A stretch of DNA of 64,000 bases from assembly GCA_963995505.1 (NCBI GenBank), contig OZ023181.1, positions 3,075,487-3,139,486 of the forward strand. Reading direction: 5' to 3'. Each line of letters begins with the position of its first letter. Positions within the stretch are counted from its first letter, which is position 1. Shown one piece after another: positions 1-12,696 of this stretch. The stretch comes from Hypericum androsaemum (Eukaryota > Streptophyta > Magnoliopsida > Malpighiales > Hypericaceae). The notes beneath the pieces are model-generated. The model was not told the origin of the DNA. It did not search any database and saw only the letters and a list, made by a program, of their open reading frames with translations. The translations under genes and the position numbers were made by a program.

Positions 1-267
1 CATGCATGTATGTGAATAGATGTAAAAGGAATAGTAAGAAGAAAATTGGAATAAGAGCAGAGCAGAGCAGATTGGCGAGATCACAAAGGAGGTACATTAT
101 GAGTATTTGCTTTCCCTGCCAAAATCAGAAGATTCAAAATCCTGTTGCCTTAGATTTGCGATGACCATATAGGAAATACAGCTCTTGATCATGGGTTTGG
201 ATTGGGTACAGAGTGAAGGAATTGATTCTGGACAGTTTGGACTGAAGTAGGACCGCAGCGGCAAGCG

Positions 268-560
268 CAAATATGTGATAATGACAAGCGCAGTTATGTG
301 ATAATGGCATTTATTTTTGTGAAATCGGCAAGTCCCCGTTGATGATAATGGCACGCGTAGTTTTTTTTATTTTGGTCCTCCGTGTTTTAATATTTTTGCA
401 AAAAGGTCACACTGGCATGCACAGTTATGTGATACTGGCATGTGCAGTTATGTGATACTGACATGCACAGTTATGTGATAATGACATTTGTATCCGGCAT
501 GTGTTTGTGCGTAGCTTTTTTCATTTTGGTCTCCGTATTTTAGCGCGTTTGCAAAAAAAT
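268..560. repeat. Short degenerate tandem repeat, AGTTATGTGATA unit
   Basis: The 12-mer AGTTATGTGATA recurs at about 293, 422, 446 and 470. The last three are spaced exactly 24 bp apart (unit CATGCACAGTTATGTGATACTGG with small changes). Flanking stretches (about 358-410 and 490-555) resemble each other: both hold a TTTTGGTC..CCGT..TTT..GCAAA segment, so a larger unit of roughly 150 bp was probably duplicated first. No convincing gene lies here; short minus-strand open frames across it look like chance readings of the repeat. Confidence 0.6.
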
Positions 561-1669
561 CTCTACGTGTCTTCATTCCAAACGGTTCGGAATAGTGGTA
601 TTCCGTACCCAATCCATACCCCTTGATCATACCTTCTGGAGCCAATAATAAATCTTGAGCTTCCAATATTGTAAAGCCTGAAAAACAAACAAAAAAGGAA
701 ATTTAAAGATCTCATGTGAAAAAAAATTTGAACTCATGACCTGAAGCAGTCAACAACAAAACAACCAATAGATAGTAAAACCTTTTAGAAAGTCAACATA
801 GGGTTGGAACACATAACAAGTCTCCAAAATCCATGATTCGATCGTGCTTGGTGATTATTACACATCAATGCAGGCAGGCATTTCACTAATTTTCTCTCGG
901 TCCGTTTAAACAATTAGAATTCCCAATTGTTTTCCGCACAAGATCTTTTAATTAATGGCAACATCCTCTAGTTATGACAAGGATCTATGAAGTTATTGCA
1001 TTTTCATGCAACGTTGTATAACGGTACTACTCTGATTAGGAAATTCCGCTCAAACCTCCGAGCTCACGGTTTGTTTTTGAATTTTGAATACTCAAACATA
1101 ATACATATTATATAATATATCCTCACTTTTATTCACGAAAAAATAATATATCTTGACTTTTACATCGCAAGAAAATTATCCACTGCAATAAATAAAAAAA
1201 TGTACTTCTACGAGATAACGCACATCAGTTTCGTTCTGATGTTCGTTATCTGGTATGGAAGGTACGGTAGTTGTGGTATTTTACTCTCTTGGTATTTTAT
1301 CTTGGTGAATATACAACTTCATTTATCAAAAAATAAAAAAAATGTACTTCTAAATTCTTCTTAAAACAAAAGGCACTTATTTGACAAAAAATTGTTTTTT
1401 AGTAAATCTGAATCTGTTATTGTCATCATTCGGTCCAGAACTTATCAAACCCAATAATTTTCTAGAAATGGTTATTAAATTATTTACCGTACAGTAGAAA
1501 AACAATTCTTATGCCAAACAATTGAAAAGTACTCAGAGAAATGTTATAAACAATTTGAATATTTGGAAGTACAATAAAAAATTTATCCAATTCATATTTA
1601 AATTAGTCATCAATTTTTTTTCAAAAATAGATTATTCAAATACCAAACAATACAAAGCTTGAGGCTTTG
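561..1669. other. AT-rich spacer, no gene seen
   Basis: AT-rich sequence with frequent stops in all frames and no family I recognise. It is the distal 5' flank of the zinc transporter gene. Confidence 0.5.
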
Positions 1670-1892
1670 GACCAAGTAAACCGACAAAGTCCTTTCTTGT
1701 ACTAGTCTACCAATCTGTCTCTTTCTTCCCTTGTCTCCCTCTGCTCCGTATCGCATTCCTTTGCTTCTTCTACCTACCATTTAAAACCCCTCTTCTCCCT
1801 CTCCTATACCCTCTCATTCCCAATTACTTGCAAGCTGCCCATTGACTAAAGTTTGCAACTTTCCCCTGATTATTGGTTTGGGTGGGGGAGAA
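1670..1892 (+). promoter_or_regulatory. Proximal promoter / 5' UTR of the ZTP29-like gene
   Basis: A pyrimidine-rich stretch (about 1690-1830, dense in CTCTTC and CCCTCT) lies just before the first exon, as is common in plant 5' UTRs. I do not see a clear TATA box, so the start of transcription cannot be fixed. Confidence 0.4.
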
Positions 1893-4800
1893 ATGGATTC
1901 CCAGGTGCTGGTTGCTCTTGGCCTGTCCCTTGTTGGTGGGCTCAGCACTTCGATTGGTAAAGTCGCGACCTTTATGATCTTTTCATGGACCCTTTTCGTT
2001 TTCGAGCATTTTGATTTTCTATTTCCTTGAGGGTTGACCCTTTTGGGTTTCGTAGCTTGCTAGGAGCAATTGGGAGTTGGTGGTTTAATGGCCTGAACTA
2101 GAAATTCTCTTGATGGGTACTTTTAATTGTTTTGTTCTTCTTGTGATGAAGTTGTCCATTGCCATGTATGGTTTTGTTAATGGAAAAGAGAAGAGTTTGG
2201 GGTGTTGACTTGAGTTTGAATTGGTAAAAGAGATGGAGAAGCTAGATGATTAGGTTCAAGTAGGCCTCAGGCATGCAGGCATGGCAGAAATAGACGGGTG
2301 ATGCCGATTGGTTAGCTAAGCACGATAGTTGTGCGCAAATTTAGCCATTACCTTGTGTTCAGGCGTTGCGAGTTTCAGAACACTTGGATGTGTATCCGGT
2401 GAGCCTAATCTCAGAGTTGCTTTGTCGTTTCACTGGTTGAAATTAGTTGGGAGATGGTCTGTTGACTTTAGATCCCTTGCGAAGGATCATGAAGTCTTTC
2501 ATAATGGTGCCTTTCATTGTTGCTATAATCTAAATGGCATCCTTGGTTAATGAAACAGGTGCCCTATTTGTAATACTTAATCAGTCCCCGAACTTAAAGA
2601 TGCTTGGCCTTCTACAGGTGATTTCAAGACTCATTGCTCCTCATAAATTAGACAAATCTCTCATGTTTCCTGACTCCTTTCTTCGTTCTTTGTCACAAGT
2701 CACTGAAATTTAGAATATGCCGCTGATGAAGCATACACCAGCTTTTGAAATTGTTAGCTTATCGCTTCTTCTTGTAACGCTCTTTTTATATCTCAAAAAT
2801 TGTTACTCCTTTCCTTTTTCTTGGCTTCCCTTTTAAACCAAGTCATCGAGACATCAAACTTGCTGCATCTATATTACGTAGTAAACTATAAAGTTGTTTT
2901 CTGATAGCTTCACGTTTCTGAGTTGTGTATCTTTCACGCTTCTTTCTTTTAAACTGTTCAGTTTTCATACCAGGGCTTGTCAACTTTGCTTTCTTTCTCA
3001 TCTTGCTAGTTGTGCATGCCTTCTGGAGAAATCCCGAATGGAAAAAATTGCTAACATCCACTCTGAATTTCCAGACAGTAGGAGCCACACTTGTCTTCTA
3101 CGAATGCTACTTATTTCAGTGGTGCTGAGTTGTAATGACCTCTGTCAACTTCTTTTTGTAGGGTTTTGCTGCTGGCCTGATGCTGAGCATATCATTCCTT
3201 GATCTGGCCCATAATGCCATAAATTCCATCGGTTTCTTGAAAGGGAACCTATGGGTGGGCTTATTTTTTTATCGAAATTGTTTGATTTGGATAGAAATCT
3301 CTGCTGGTTTTTTATTTTTTGTCTTTTGGCCGTGCAGTTTTTTGGAGGTGTAGTTTTCTTTGGAATTATTGCTAACTTCATCCCAGAACCCACTCTTACC
3401 CAAAGCTCGGATGCTAAAAGTAGAAAGGTTGAGTCCTTTGGTTCTTCTCTTTCTTCCATCACCAAATTAATCCAGTTGTTGTCAGCTTGCACTTCAGTTT
3501 TACAATCTCGCTCTTGTACTTGGCCACAGAAAAACGGTGATGATGGGGAGAAGGACATGATGAAAAAGAAACGACGCCAAGTTTTCTTCAGTGGTATCAT
3601 TACAGCAATAGGTACAAGTCACCTTCCGTCCGTCCCTCGCTTTCTCGAGTAGTCTACTCCGACATTGGGAGACTGCAAAATTCATTTGTTTTGTCTCCCT
3701 TGGTACAGGATGCTCAGCATAATACTGCTTTAATCATGTCAATGACCTAGTTCACATTTTGTTAGTTGATTTTCATCTATTATCGCTGGTTTCCATTAAA
3801 GAATCTTTTCTTGCATGAACTGCAGGAATAAGTTTACACAATCTTCCGGAGGGAATGGCAGTGTTCCTGGGATCAATGAAGGTAGGTTTGAACTTTATTG
3901 TACTTGTGATCTTACGTGAATTTCTGACAGCATTTTTCCGGATATCTAGAGATCAACCTATTACTTATGTTATGGTTTCATTCCCAACTCTGGCTCTTGT
4001 TTAACCAAGAAAGGACAAAACCCCATTCCTGATAATGTTTGCTTTTTTATTCTTGATCTCCAAGTGTACATCAGGAGCAAACTTTTCAGTGTCTTTTATC
4101 AGAAAGCTTAAACTTACTGGTCAGAAGTCCTATATGTTTAATCTGCTTTTTCATCCTTCTGAATAATTATTTTTGCCATCATATTCGGGCATACACGGCC
4201 TATCTGGGTTTTAGGTCCGAACTTCTTAGTAATCTCTTCGTGTAATGGAATATTCAATCAATGGCTTGTTTTTTCTTGTAGGGCCTCCGGGTTGGTGTCA
4301 ATTTGGCGTTGGCCATTGCCTTGCACAATATTCCAGAGGTACTTTATCAGGCTCTTCGATTCCTCCAAGTTAGAATAGTTTCAATTCTTCTGAGTTTAAT
4401 CAGAATCACTAGATTGACATTCTTTCTTGGCTTTCTCGGTTTATTGGTATCAGGGTGTTGCTGTAGCACTTCCTGTCTATTTTGCAACACAGAGGTACGG
4501 AATTTTGTGTTTGGGTTTTATCAAGTTCTGATGATCTCTTCTTGCATCTGTTTTAAAAGATGGATTACCTCCTGTGTGCTATGACAAAATTTGAGTTTTG
4601 CGATAATGTCATCAGAGTCTCATCTTCCTTTAAAGTTACTTTAGAGTTCCGATCTTATAGCTAATGGATTGTTAGTTGAATGTTCCGACTTCCCAGCAAG
4701 TGGCAGGCATTCAAGTTGGCAACACTGTCTGGATTCGCCGAGCCTCTTGGTGTTATACTCGTGGGTACGCTGATGATCTATTCTACCTTAACTTTGGGAT

Positions 4801-5498
4801 ATCAGTACACTTTTCATGGATGATCCACTCTTTCTTTTACCTCTGACTGCAGCATATCTTTTCCCAAGCAGTTTAGATCCTGAAATTCTCGAGGGTTTGC
4901 TAGGAGCAGGTTAGCAGCTGGTTTGGGGACTTCTCGAATACAGAAACTAAACTAGCTTAATGCACGAACTAACCTGCGATGTTTGACTCTATTTTAGTTG
5001 GAGGAGTGATGGCTTTCCTCACCCTGCATGAAATGCTGCCATTAGCTTTTGACTATGCCGGTCAGAAGCAAGCTGTCAAAGCGGTGTTCCTTGGTATGGC
5101 TTTCATGTCCGCCAGGTAATTATCAGCTAAAGCCTAAGCTCGAGTTAAAAATCTCTAGATCCCGTTTTGTGTTCTCGTGTTAATATATGAAGAATGGTTG
5201 CTGAAAGTTGTCAAATTAAGAACGGGAAACACCCGCTATACACATTCCTTGTCCTGGATCGCAGTATGCTTTCGGTTTAGCAGCACCCGCTTCATGCATT
5301 TCAAAAGTACGAGTCGTTCTATCACTAAGTGAACTCAGTATTTAGAGCCATGGGGTGCTCTTATTCACTCCTATTGATTGTTGATTCGGTTCTTGCGCGT
5401 AATCACATATGAAAAATTCTCTCTTTTACATCTTACGTTGTTGTATCTGCAGCCTATATTTTCTCCAAATCAGCTTACCTGAGGATATGAGTTTGTAG
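1893..5498 (+). CDS. ZTP29: ZIP-family zinc transporter, ZTP29-like
   Basis: Predicted membrane carrier of the ZIP (ZRT/IRT-like) family; Arabidopsis ZTP29 is reported as an ER zinc transporter linked to salt stress. Coding exons: 1893-1956, 2559-2617, 3162-3254, 3338-3427, 3530-3611, 3826-3881, 4282-4338, 4454-4494, 4697-4764, 4853-4909, 4998-5115, 5453-5498. All junctions are GT-AG and phases add up to 276 residues, which matches the Arabidopsis protein length as I recall it. Visible marks: N-terminal membrane helix MDSQVLVALGLSLVGGLSTS; the metal-site helix with HNLPEG (exon 6) and its partner HNIPEG (exons 7-8), the paired His/Glu motifs of ZIP helices IV and V; and a short charged loop with a KKKRRQ patch between helices III and IV. 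The ATG chosen is the first that gives the conserved N-terminus. No lesion seen; likely functional. Confidence 0.93.
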
Positions 5499-5907
5499 TC
5501 CTTGCATCGAGCGACACGGTGTTTAAACCGACTGTTGTAGCTTCTCCCGTTCGACGTTCTTGGCGCAGACACCGTGCCCCCGGTTAGACTCCTAAAAACT
5601 TGACATCCGAAGGCCGTGAAGACAGGACTAATCCCCTATATGCAACTGCTCGGCATCACAATACTGTACGACTTATATGTATCTGAACTCTCATTTACGC
5701 TTCTTAAGGCATAGATTTTCAATTATAGAGGATATATGATTGTATCTATTGGAAATGAGGATAGATAATAAACCTTCCAATTATTGAAGTTCTCTGCCAA
5801 TGCCAGCCACCTTACATTGTACTTGGAATAGCGTATTTGAAACTATAGCTTCGTTTGTTTTGCCGGAAGATATTTTTCGAGTTCAAACAAATGTCGGAAT
5901 ATATATC
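5499..5907. other. 3' UTR and downstream flank of the ZTP29-like gene
   Basis: Non-coding sequence after the TAG stop. It holds the 3' UTR; no unambiguous poly(A) signal is singled out. Confidence 0.4.
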
Positions 5908-6820
5908 GGCTCTGTTTGGCAGACGATAGTTTAGGAGTAGATAGTAGTTTTGGGATAGATTAGGAGTAGATTGAAAATTTTCATGTTTGGTGAAACTAGT
6001 AGATTGTAATTTACTAGTAGTTTATACATAGTTTAGATATTTCAAATTTATTTTGATTGTTAAAAATTAAATACTTTTTAACTTTAATAAATATTTTATT
6101 TGGCTAATTAATTCTTTGAAAAATTAAAGACTATTTTACTAAAAAAATATTGGTAGATTTTCTCTAATTATGTTAGATTTAATTGCTCGGAATATGCAAT
6201 TTTGACAAAGTTTGCTGAAAATTTATTATTCACGCTACCTGATCAATTAGGTGATATTGATCTGAACCGAAAATATCAAAGGTCTTATCCAGCTTGAATC
6301 TGAATTAGTCGACCAGATACCAGATTGTATAAACTAAAAAATTGAATCAACAATATAAAACTAGTCAAGATCAAAGATCATTACACATGCATGCATTAAA
6401 AGATCAAATTATTTTTAGTTTGATGTAATTATAGGAATTGGAATAAATGATAATGCAATATTCTTTAACATATTGAAATAAATATTAAAATGGTCTTGTT
6501 ATTCTTATTCTTATCTCCAACCAAATGTAAGAAATTAATATAGTCAGTAAGTTAATCATTTATCATTTATCAAAATATTCATTTAGAATATAAATAGGAA
6601 ATATATTAAATTATTACTACTTGAATTTAAATAAATAATTTAGATTATTTTATTTAAGCTTAATTTATAAATTAATAATTAAGTTAACCAAAAATATACA
6701 ATCTACTAAATTGAATATGATATCTGCTAGTTGATTTTACCAACCATATTTTTCAATCTCCTATCTACTCACAATCTGCTATCTGTTATATGCTCTCAAT
6801 CTGTTTCGCCAATCAGGACC
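5908..6820. mobile_element. MITE-like element with ~100-bp imperfect inverted ends
   Basis: The left end (GGCTCTGTTTGGC at 5908, then GATAGTTTAGGAGTAGATAG) is an imperfect inverted copy of the right end (about 6720-6820), whose reverse complement begins GGTCCTGATTGGC. Similarity continues inward for about 100 bp through repeated forms of CAATCTACT. The core is extremely AT-rich with no coding frame. The flanking trinucleotide ATC is present on both sides, but such a short match is weak evidence for a target duplication. Superfamily (hAT or PIF/Harbinger) cannot be settled by eye. Confidence 0.6.
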
Positions 6821-7252
6821 ATCAAATTGGAAACAAGTAAAAATAACTGCTTAACTAGGATGGAAAACAACTTTTGTTAAAACTTAGATCGTCTCATTTT
6901 TTCGAAAGATATATTTTGGTATTAAAAGTTGAGTATTATGGACTCCCTACTTACGGGATGATATTTTCATTCTATTCGAGTTCATGTTTTAAAGTGAGGT
7001 CATCTTTTCGTTTTGGGAGAAGCTTATTAGTGTTTCAAAAACTACAATCCCACACGGGAAACAAAGATCTTATCTAGAGATTCATGGGATTAAAGCTGTC
7101 ATATCTTCTCTTTACAATACTGGGAAATTTGGGTTTTGATTGGTTGCGTCAAAGTTGAATAATGTCTGAAGGACATAAAAGGGACCTACGCCAAAAGCAA
7201 AGAAAAAGAAGAGAGCGTTTCATCAAAAAGAAGTAGAAAGAAAATATGGACA
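6821..7252. other. Spacer, no gene seen
   Basis: AT-rich, contains one short chance open frame (6874-7077) with no family resemblance. Confidence 0.4.
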
Positions 7253-7609
7253 TGTAAGAATTTTCGTATCCTACCCAAAATCTTAAGGCAATTAGTTGGT
7301 AGATCTTTTACACTTATAAAACAGCTCAACTAATTTGCAATTTTTGATGTGAATTTCTTTCCAACATGGTCTCTCAAACGAAACTCATCGGGCTAAAGTT
7401 TGTACGGACTTCGTACTGCCTCTCGTACTTTCAAATGGGGGTCGTGCAAGCACAACGGGACATGAGTCTCGTCAGAGCAATTGGCTCTAATACCATATAT
7501 GAATTTTCATATCCTACCAAAAATTTTAAAATAATGAGTATGTAGATCTTCCACACTTATAAACGAGTCCAACTTATTTGCAATTTTCGATGTGAGATTA
7601 TCTCCAACA
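7253..7609 (-). mobile_element. Small TRIM retrotransposon (two ~114-bp LTRs)
   Basis: Two direct copies of a ~114-bp sequence (7253-7366 and 7496-7609) share AATTTTC.TATCCTACC, GTAGATCTT..CACTTATAAA and TTTGCAATTTT.GATGTGA. Read on the minus strand each starts TGTTGGA and ends near TTCATA or TTACA. Directly after the upstream copy on that strand comes TGGTATTAGAGCC, one base off the initiator-Met tRNA primer site TGGTATCAGAGC. The ~130-bp interior is non-coding. LTRs, primer site, tiny interior and no protein fit a terminal-repeat retrotransposon in miniature. Flanks GACA/GACC are only a partial target duplication. Confidence 0.68.
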
Positions 7610-7654
7610 GACCGAGATCTTGTATGTAACGAAGTCCTTTGGCGGGAAGAGTAG

Positions 7655-7800
7655 CCATTAATTTTTTTTGTACCACCTGGTATCCAACCTATTAAATCGA
7701 CCAATTCAGATTCGAGCAGGTAAGACTTTTGAAAGGTGGCAAAGCTCTCTCAACAAGTATTTTTAACACTGGTGCATTTTCAATAAATCGAATTCATGAC
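7655..7800. repeat. Dispersed repeat, GGTATCC..AATTCAAGTTCGA family
   Basis: Contains TGGTATCCAACCTATTAAATCGACCAATTCAGATTCGAG followed by a CTTTTGAAAGGTGGCAAAG tract and CTCAACAAGTATTT. The same order of blocks recurs around 13725-13810, 14940-15000, 15745-15860, 20250-20340 and 49985-50085, so this is a scattered low-copy family within the window. Origin unknown; it has no coding frame. Confidence 0.55.
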
Positions 7801-8249
7801 CTGATTAAGCTAAGAGTAACATTAATTTCATGGAAAGATACTTTTCTTTTCCTTTTTCACAAGGTAGTTAGTTGTGTTATTTGATTAGTAATAATAGTAC
7901 GTGCTTGGTGAATGTGCAGTTGACAAAGGATTAATTTAATTGAGAAGCGGAAAACTTTTTCTTCTCAAATTTTGATACTAATGCATTCATATACCTCAAA
8001 CCCATACTTCTAATTCAACTAAACTTTAGTATTAGTTTTCGTGCGACAGAAATGGTATGAGAAGATCCATCTTATATGTGTTTTCAATAAGTAAAATGTT
8101 ATATATTTTCAATATAATAAGTACAAATTGACATTTGTTCTCCATACAAACCGTCAAATATTAGTCCAAGTTGGAACAAGTTCACCTAGGGGTGAGCTTA
8201 AAACCGAAATAAACCGCACCAAACAGCACCAAACTACACCGAAAAAATC

Positions 8250-8699
8250 TGTTGGGTATGGAGACTTCGTACTATACGGAGTTACTGTTCACATGTTGAC
8301 TCGGCACTATTCATCCGGGGCCAGAAATGTAATTTCTGGTGGACGATTTTGCCCCTGCCGACACCAAATAGTCCTAGGCTGTGGGCACTATAAATACCCA
8401 CCTCTCAGTCACTATTCGGTGTTCTTCTTCCTTGTAGAGAGAGAGAGAGAGAGACAGAGAGAGAAGAGGAGAGAGAGAAATACCATTGTTGAGCGAGTGA
8501 AGCTCTAGAGTGTAGATCGAGCTTGATATAGTAAAATCTCCTGGCCTGGTACGCCCCCGGACGTAGATCGGTTTAGATCAAACCGGGTACCAAATCTTTG
8601 CATCGTATTCTTGTGTGCGTGAGTTTTCTTTGTGTTTGTCATCGATCTCTAGCTCCGGTGTTGTTCGTGTGGTGTTTGGGGCCCTCGTGTTTCCCAACA
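8250..8699 (+). repeat. 5' LTR of copia element 1
   Basis: 450 bp, TGTTGGG..CCCAACA ends. Holds a TATA box (CACTATAAATACCC at about 8387) and a GA microsatellite (about 8437-8485) downstream of it, consistent with the element's own pol II promoter and U5. Relative to the 3' LTR it carries about 20 extra bp near the end (CATCGATCTCTAGCTCCGGT) and lacks the ~29-bp duplication found there. Confidence 0.94.
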
Positions 8700-8701
8700 A
8701 T

Positions 8702-8713
8702 TGGTATCAGAGC
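8702..8713 (+). other. Primer binding site, initiator-Met tRNA
   Basis: TGGTATCAGAGC, the standard plant copia minus-strand primer site, two bases inside the 5' LTR. Confidence 0.92.
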
Positions 8714-8726
8714 CTGGGTTTAGGGC

Positions 8727-11700
8727 GTGGTGGGAGCAGTCACGATGGGTGATGTGAGATCGCCCGTGGAGAAGTTCGATGGCGTCGACTATGGCTTCTG
8801 GAAGATGCAAGTAGAGGACTACTTGTATGGCAAAGATTTGCACTTGCCGCTTGATGGGAAGAAGCCTGAGGACATGAAGGAAGAGGAGTGGAAGCTCCTA
8901 GATCGGAAAGCGATGAGCGTGGTGCGCTTGTCTTTGTCTAGAAACGTGGCCTTGCACACAGTAAAGTCAAAGACCACGAAGGAAATGTTGGAGACGTTGT
9001 CCGAGATGTACGAGAAGCCATCGGCGGCCAACAAAGTTCACTTGATGAGGAAGTTGTTCAACCTTCGGATGGCGGAGGGTACGATGGTGACCAAGCATCT
9101 TCACGAGTTCAATGCAACGATAGCCCAATTGAGCTCGGTTAAGATTGACTTCGATGATGAGGTACAAGCTCTAATTTTGCTAAGTTCCTTACCCGATAGT
9201 TGGAATGGCACGGTCACGGCGGTGAGTGCCTCGGCGGGGAAGGTGGTACTCAAGTTGGATGAGGTGAGGGACTTGATTATGAGTGAGGAGATTCATAGGA
9301 AAGAGTCCGGAGTAGCCTCGGGTTCGGCTTTGAATGCTAGCAATAGAGGGAGGTCCGAATCTAAGTGGAAGGGGAAGAAGGACCGGAGCAGGTCCAAGTC
9401 CAAATCGAAGGATGGTTCGAAGAAGGACATGAGTTCCATTAAATGTTGGAATTGTGAGAAGTTTGGCCACTTTAGAACCCAATGCAAGGCACCGAAGAAG
9501 GAGGACAAGTTGGCAAATGCAATAACAGAGGACCACGGGGATGCATTGATCTTGAGTTTGTAGCCCGTTGGAGGCTTGGGTATTGGATTCAGGAGCATCA
9601 TTCCACTCTTGTAGCGACAAGGGGATAATGGAATTGTATACCCCAGGAGAATTTGGCAAGGTTTATCTAGCCGATGATGAGCCATTACAAATTGTGGGTA
9701 AAGGAGATGTGAGAATCAATACTCCCAATGGATCATTGTTATTGTTGAAGGGGGTGAGACACATCCCAGGGTTAAGAAGAAATTTGCTTTCCGTGGGACA
9801 ACTAGATGAAGAGGGGTATAATGTAACCTTTGGTTGTCGGACATGGAAGATCACCAAGGGAGCTAGAGTGGTGGCTCGTGGTGAGAAGGAAGGTACGTTG
9901 TACATGACAAGGAACACTAATGAAAGCATTGATCGTGTAGGAGCAACCAATGATGCAGATCTGTGGCATAGTAGGCTTGGCCACATGAGTGAGAAGGGGA
10001 TGCGGGTGCTTTGTTCAAAGGGGAAGCTACCGGGTCTAAAGACCGTGGACGTGGGTCTTTGTGAAGACTGTGTATTTGGGAAGCAGAAGAGGGTGAGCTT
10101 CTCAAGAAGTGGTAGAACTCCTAAGCCTGAGAAGCTTGAATTGGTCCACAGTGATCTGTGGGGACCGGCACCGGTGGCATCCGTGGGTGGTTCCTTGTAT
10201 TATATGACTTTCATAGATGACTCCACAAGGAAGGTGTGGGTCTACTTCCTAAAGCATAAGTCTGATGCCTTCAATGCCTTCAAGAAGTGGAAGGCTCTTG
10301 TGGAGAATGAGACGAATCTCAAGGTGAAGTGTTTGAGGTCTGATAATGGTGATGAGTACGAGCTTCAAGAGTTCAAAGACTTTTGTGCGAAGTATGGGAT
10401 TCGCATGGAAAAGACGGTAGCTGGGACGACCCCAGCAAAATGGCATAGCTGAGAGGATGAACCGAACACTAAATGAGAGAGCAAGGGCCATGAGGTTGAA
10501 GAGTGGCCTTCCGAAGATGTTTTGGGCAGATGCTGTGAATACTGCAGCATTCTTGATCAACAGAGGGCCATCAACTCCTTTGGAGAATGAGATACCGGAG
10601 GAGATGTGGAGTGGCAAAGAGGTTGATCTGACTTTCTTACGAGTGTTTGGTTGTGTTTCCTATGTGCTTGTGGATGCAGGTGATAGGAGTAAGCTTGATG
10701 CAAAGTCCAAGAAGTGCACATTCATTGGATATGGAGGAGATGAGTTCGGGTTCCGCTTTTGGGATGAGAAGAACCGAAAGGTTGTGAGGAGCCGGGATGT
10801 CATATTCAATGAGAAGGTGATGTACAAGGACAAGGGGGATTTAGCTAATGAAGTGGATCCTACCGGTAAGGTGGTCGAGTTAGACATCTCAAACTCGGGT
10901 GGGAGCAGGATACTTGATGGCCAAGAGGCCGAAGTGGAGATGGAGCCAAGATCACCACTAACAGTAGTTCCATTGAGGAGGTCCACTAGACAACGTGGAT
11001 CTCCGGATAGATATTCGCCAGTAAACTACTACCTCTTATTGACCGATGGAGGAGAACCTGAGGATTTTGAAGAAGCTCAAGAAAGTGAGCAAGTGAACGA
11101 GTGGAAACTTGCCATGAATGATGAGATGGAGTCCTTGAGGAGCAATGGAACTTGGGAGTTAGTTGAACTTCCCAAGGGTAAGAAAGCATTGCATAACAAG
11201 TGGGTCTATAGAGTGAAGAAAGAGGCGGATGGCACCAAACGTTACAAAGCAAGACTGGTTGTAAAGGGATTTTAGCAGAAGTATGGTATTGACTTCACTG
11301 ACATCTTCACTCCTGTTGTGAAGATGACCACCATCCGGATGGTGCTAAGTATGGTGGCTGCTGAAGATCTATTGCTAGAGCAAATGGATGTGAAGACAGC
11401 ATTTCTTCATGGTGATCTAGAGGAAGAGATCTACATGGAGCAACCAGAGGGGTTCTTGCAAAGTAACAGTAAGCTTGTGTGCAGGTTGAGGAAGAGCTTG
11501 TACGGGTTGAAGCAAGCTCCAAGATAATGGTACAAGAAGTTTGATGGATTCATTCGCGAGATTGAATTTTCTCGTTGTGGATCAGATCATTGTTGTTATA
11601 TGAAGAAGCTGGATAATGGCTATATCATCCTCCTGCTTTATGTTGATGACATGTTGATAGCAGGCACCAGTGCAAGTGAGGTGAGCAAAGTGAAGAAGCA

Positions 11701-12604
11701 ATTATCTAAAAGGTTTGCCATGAAAAACTTGGGTTAGGCTAAGCAAATCCTTGGAATGAGGATTGAGAGAGATAGAGCTGCAGGGAAGCTATTTCTCTCA
11801 CAAGCGGAGTACATTGAGAAGGTGCTGGAGAGGTTCAGTATGCAAAATGCCAACCCCAAGTTGACTCCTTTAGCTGGACACTTCAAATTGTCCAAGAAGG
11901 ACTCGCCTAAGACTAAGGCGGAGGAGGCTAAAATGGAGAAGACTCCCTATGCATCGGCGGTGGGTAGCTTGATGTATGTTATAATTTGTACGAGGCCAGA
12001 CATAGCACATGCGGTGGGAGTAGTGAGCAAGTTCATGAGCAATCCGGGTGAGCAACATTGGGTTGCAGTGAAATGGATCCTTGGCTACTTGAGAGGTACC
12101 ACCGAGAAGTGTCTTTGTTTTGAGGGCAAAGATGTGAAGCTCCTAGGCTATTGTGATGCGGACTTGGGGTCCAATGACCATGATGAGAAGAGGAGCACAA
12201 GTGGTTATGTCTTTACGCTGGGAGGGACAGCGATATCTTGGGCCTCGAGACTACAAAAGGTAGTAGCTTTGTCAACCGCGGAAAGTGAGTACGTGGCTGT
12301 GACGGAAGCAAGTAAAGAGATGGTATGGTTGCAGAATTTCTTGGTGGAGTTGGGGAAAGAGCAAAGTGAGAGTGTGCTCCACAGTGATAGCCAAAGTGCG
12401 ATACACTTGGCAAAGAATCCCGCTTTCCACTCAAGGACAAAGCACATTGAGTTGAAGTATCACTACATACGTGATCTCTTGGAAAGGAAGATCTTAAGGC
12501 TTGAAAAGATTGATGGAAAAGTGAATCCCGCTGATATGTTGACTAAGGTGGTTACCTTAGAGAAGCTGAAGCTCAACATGGCTTCAGCGGGTCTGGTAAA
12601 CTAG
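8727..12604 (+). pseudogene. gag-pol polyprotein of copia element 1, broken
   Basis: Gag 8727-9563 includes the zinc knuckle CWNCEKFGHFRTQC (C-X2-C-X4-H-X4-C, about residues 239-252). The next frame (from about 9568) has the protease motif LDSGASFH, the GAG-pre-integrase zinc site (HSRLGH..CEDC) and integrase core aspartates (HSDLWGP, RSDNGDEY). A further frame (10457 onward) has RT with LLYVDDML and RNase H with LSTAESEY. Lesions: +1 shift with a TAG at 9561, +1 shift near 10430-10450, and in-frame stops at 11273 (TAG), 11525 (TAA) and 11735 (TAG). Each of the last three stands where related polyproteins have Gln or a similar residue, as C-to-T change would produce. Confidence 0.93.
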
Positions 12605-12684
12605 AGAAAAGACCCGGCGTACCAAGAAGTGAAGAGGAGAAGGAGGTCATCAAGTGAATGGTGACAAGTGTTGAGGTCAGTCTC

Positions 12685-12696
12685 CAGGTGGGAGAT
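12685..12696 (+). other. Polypurine tract of copia element 1
   Basis: AGGTGGGAGAT immediately upstream of the 3' LTR, the plus-strand priming site. Confidence 0.8.

Noticed and set aside
97..354. Minus-strand open frame of 85 codons (and 448-666).
   Set aside because: Composed largely of the local tandem repeat; no start context or domain.
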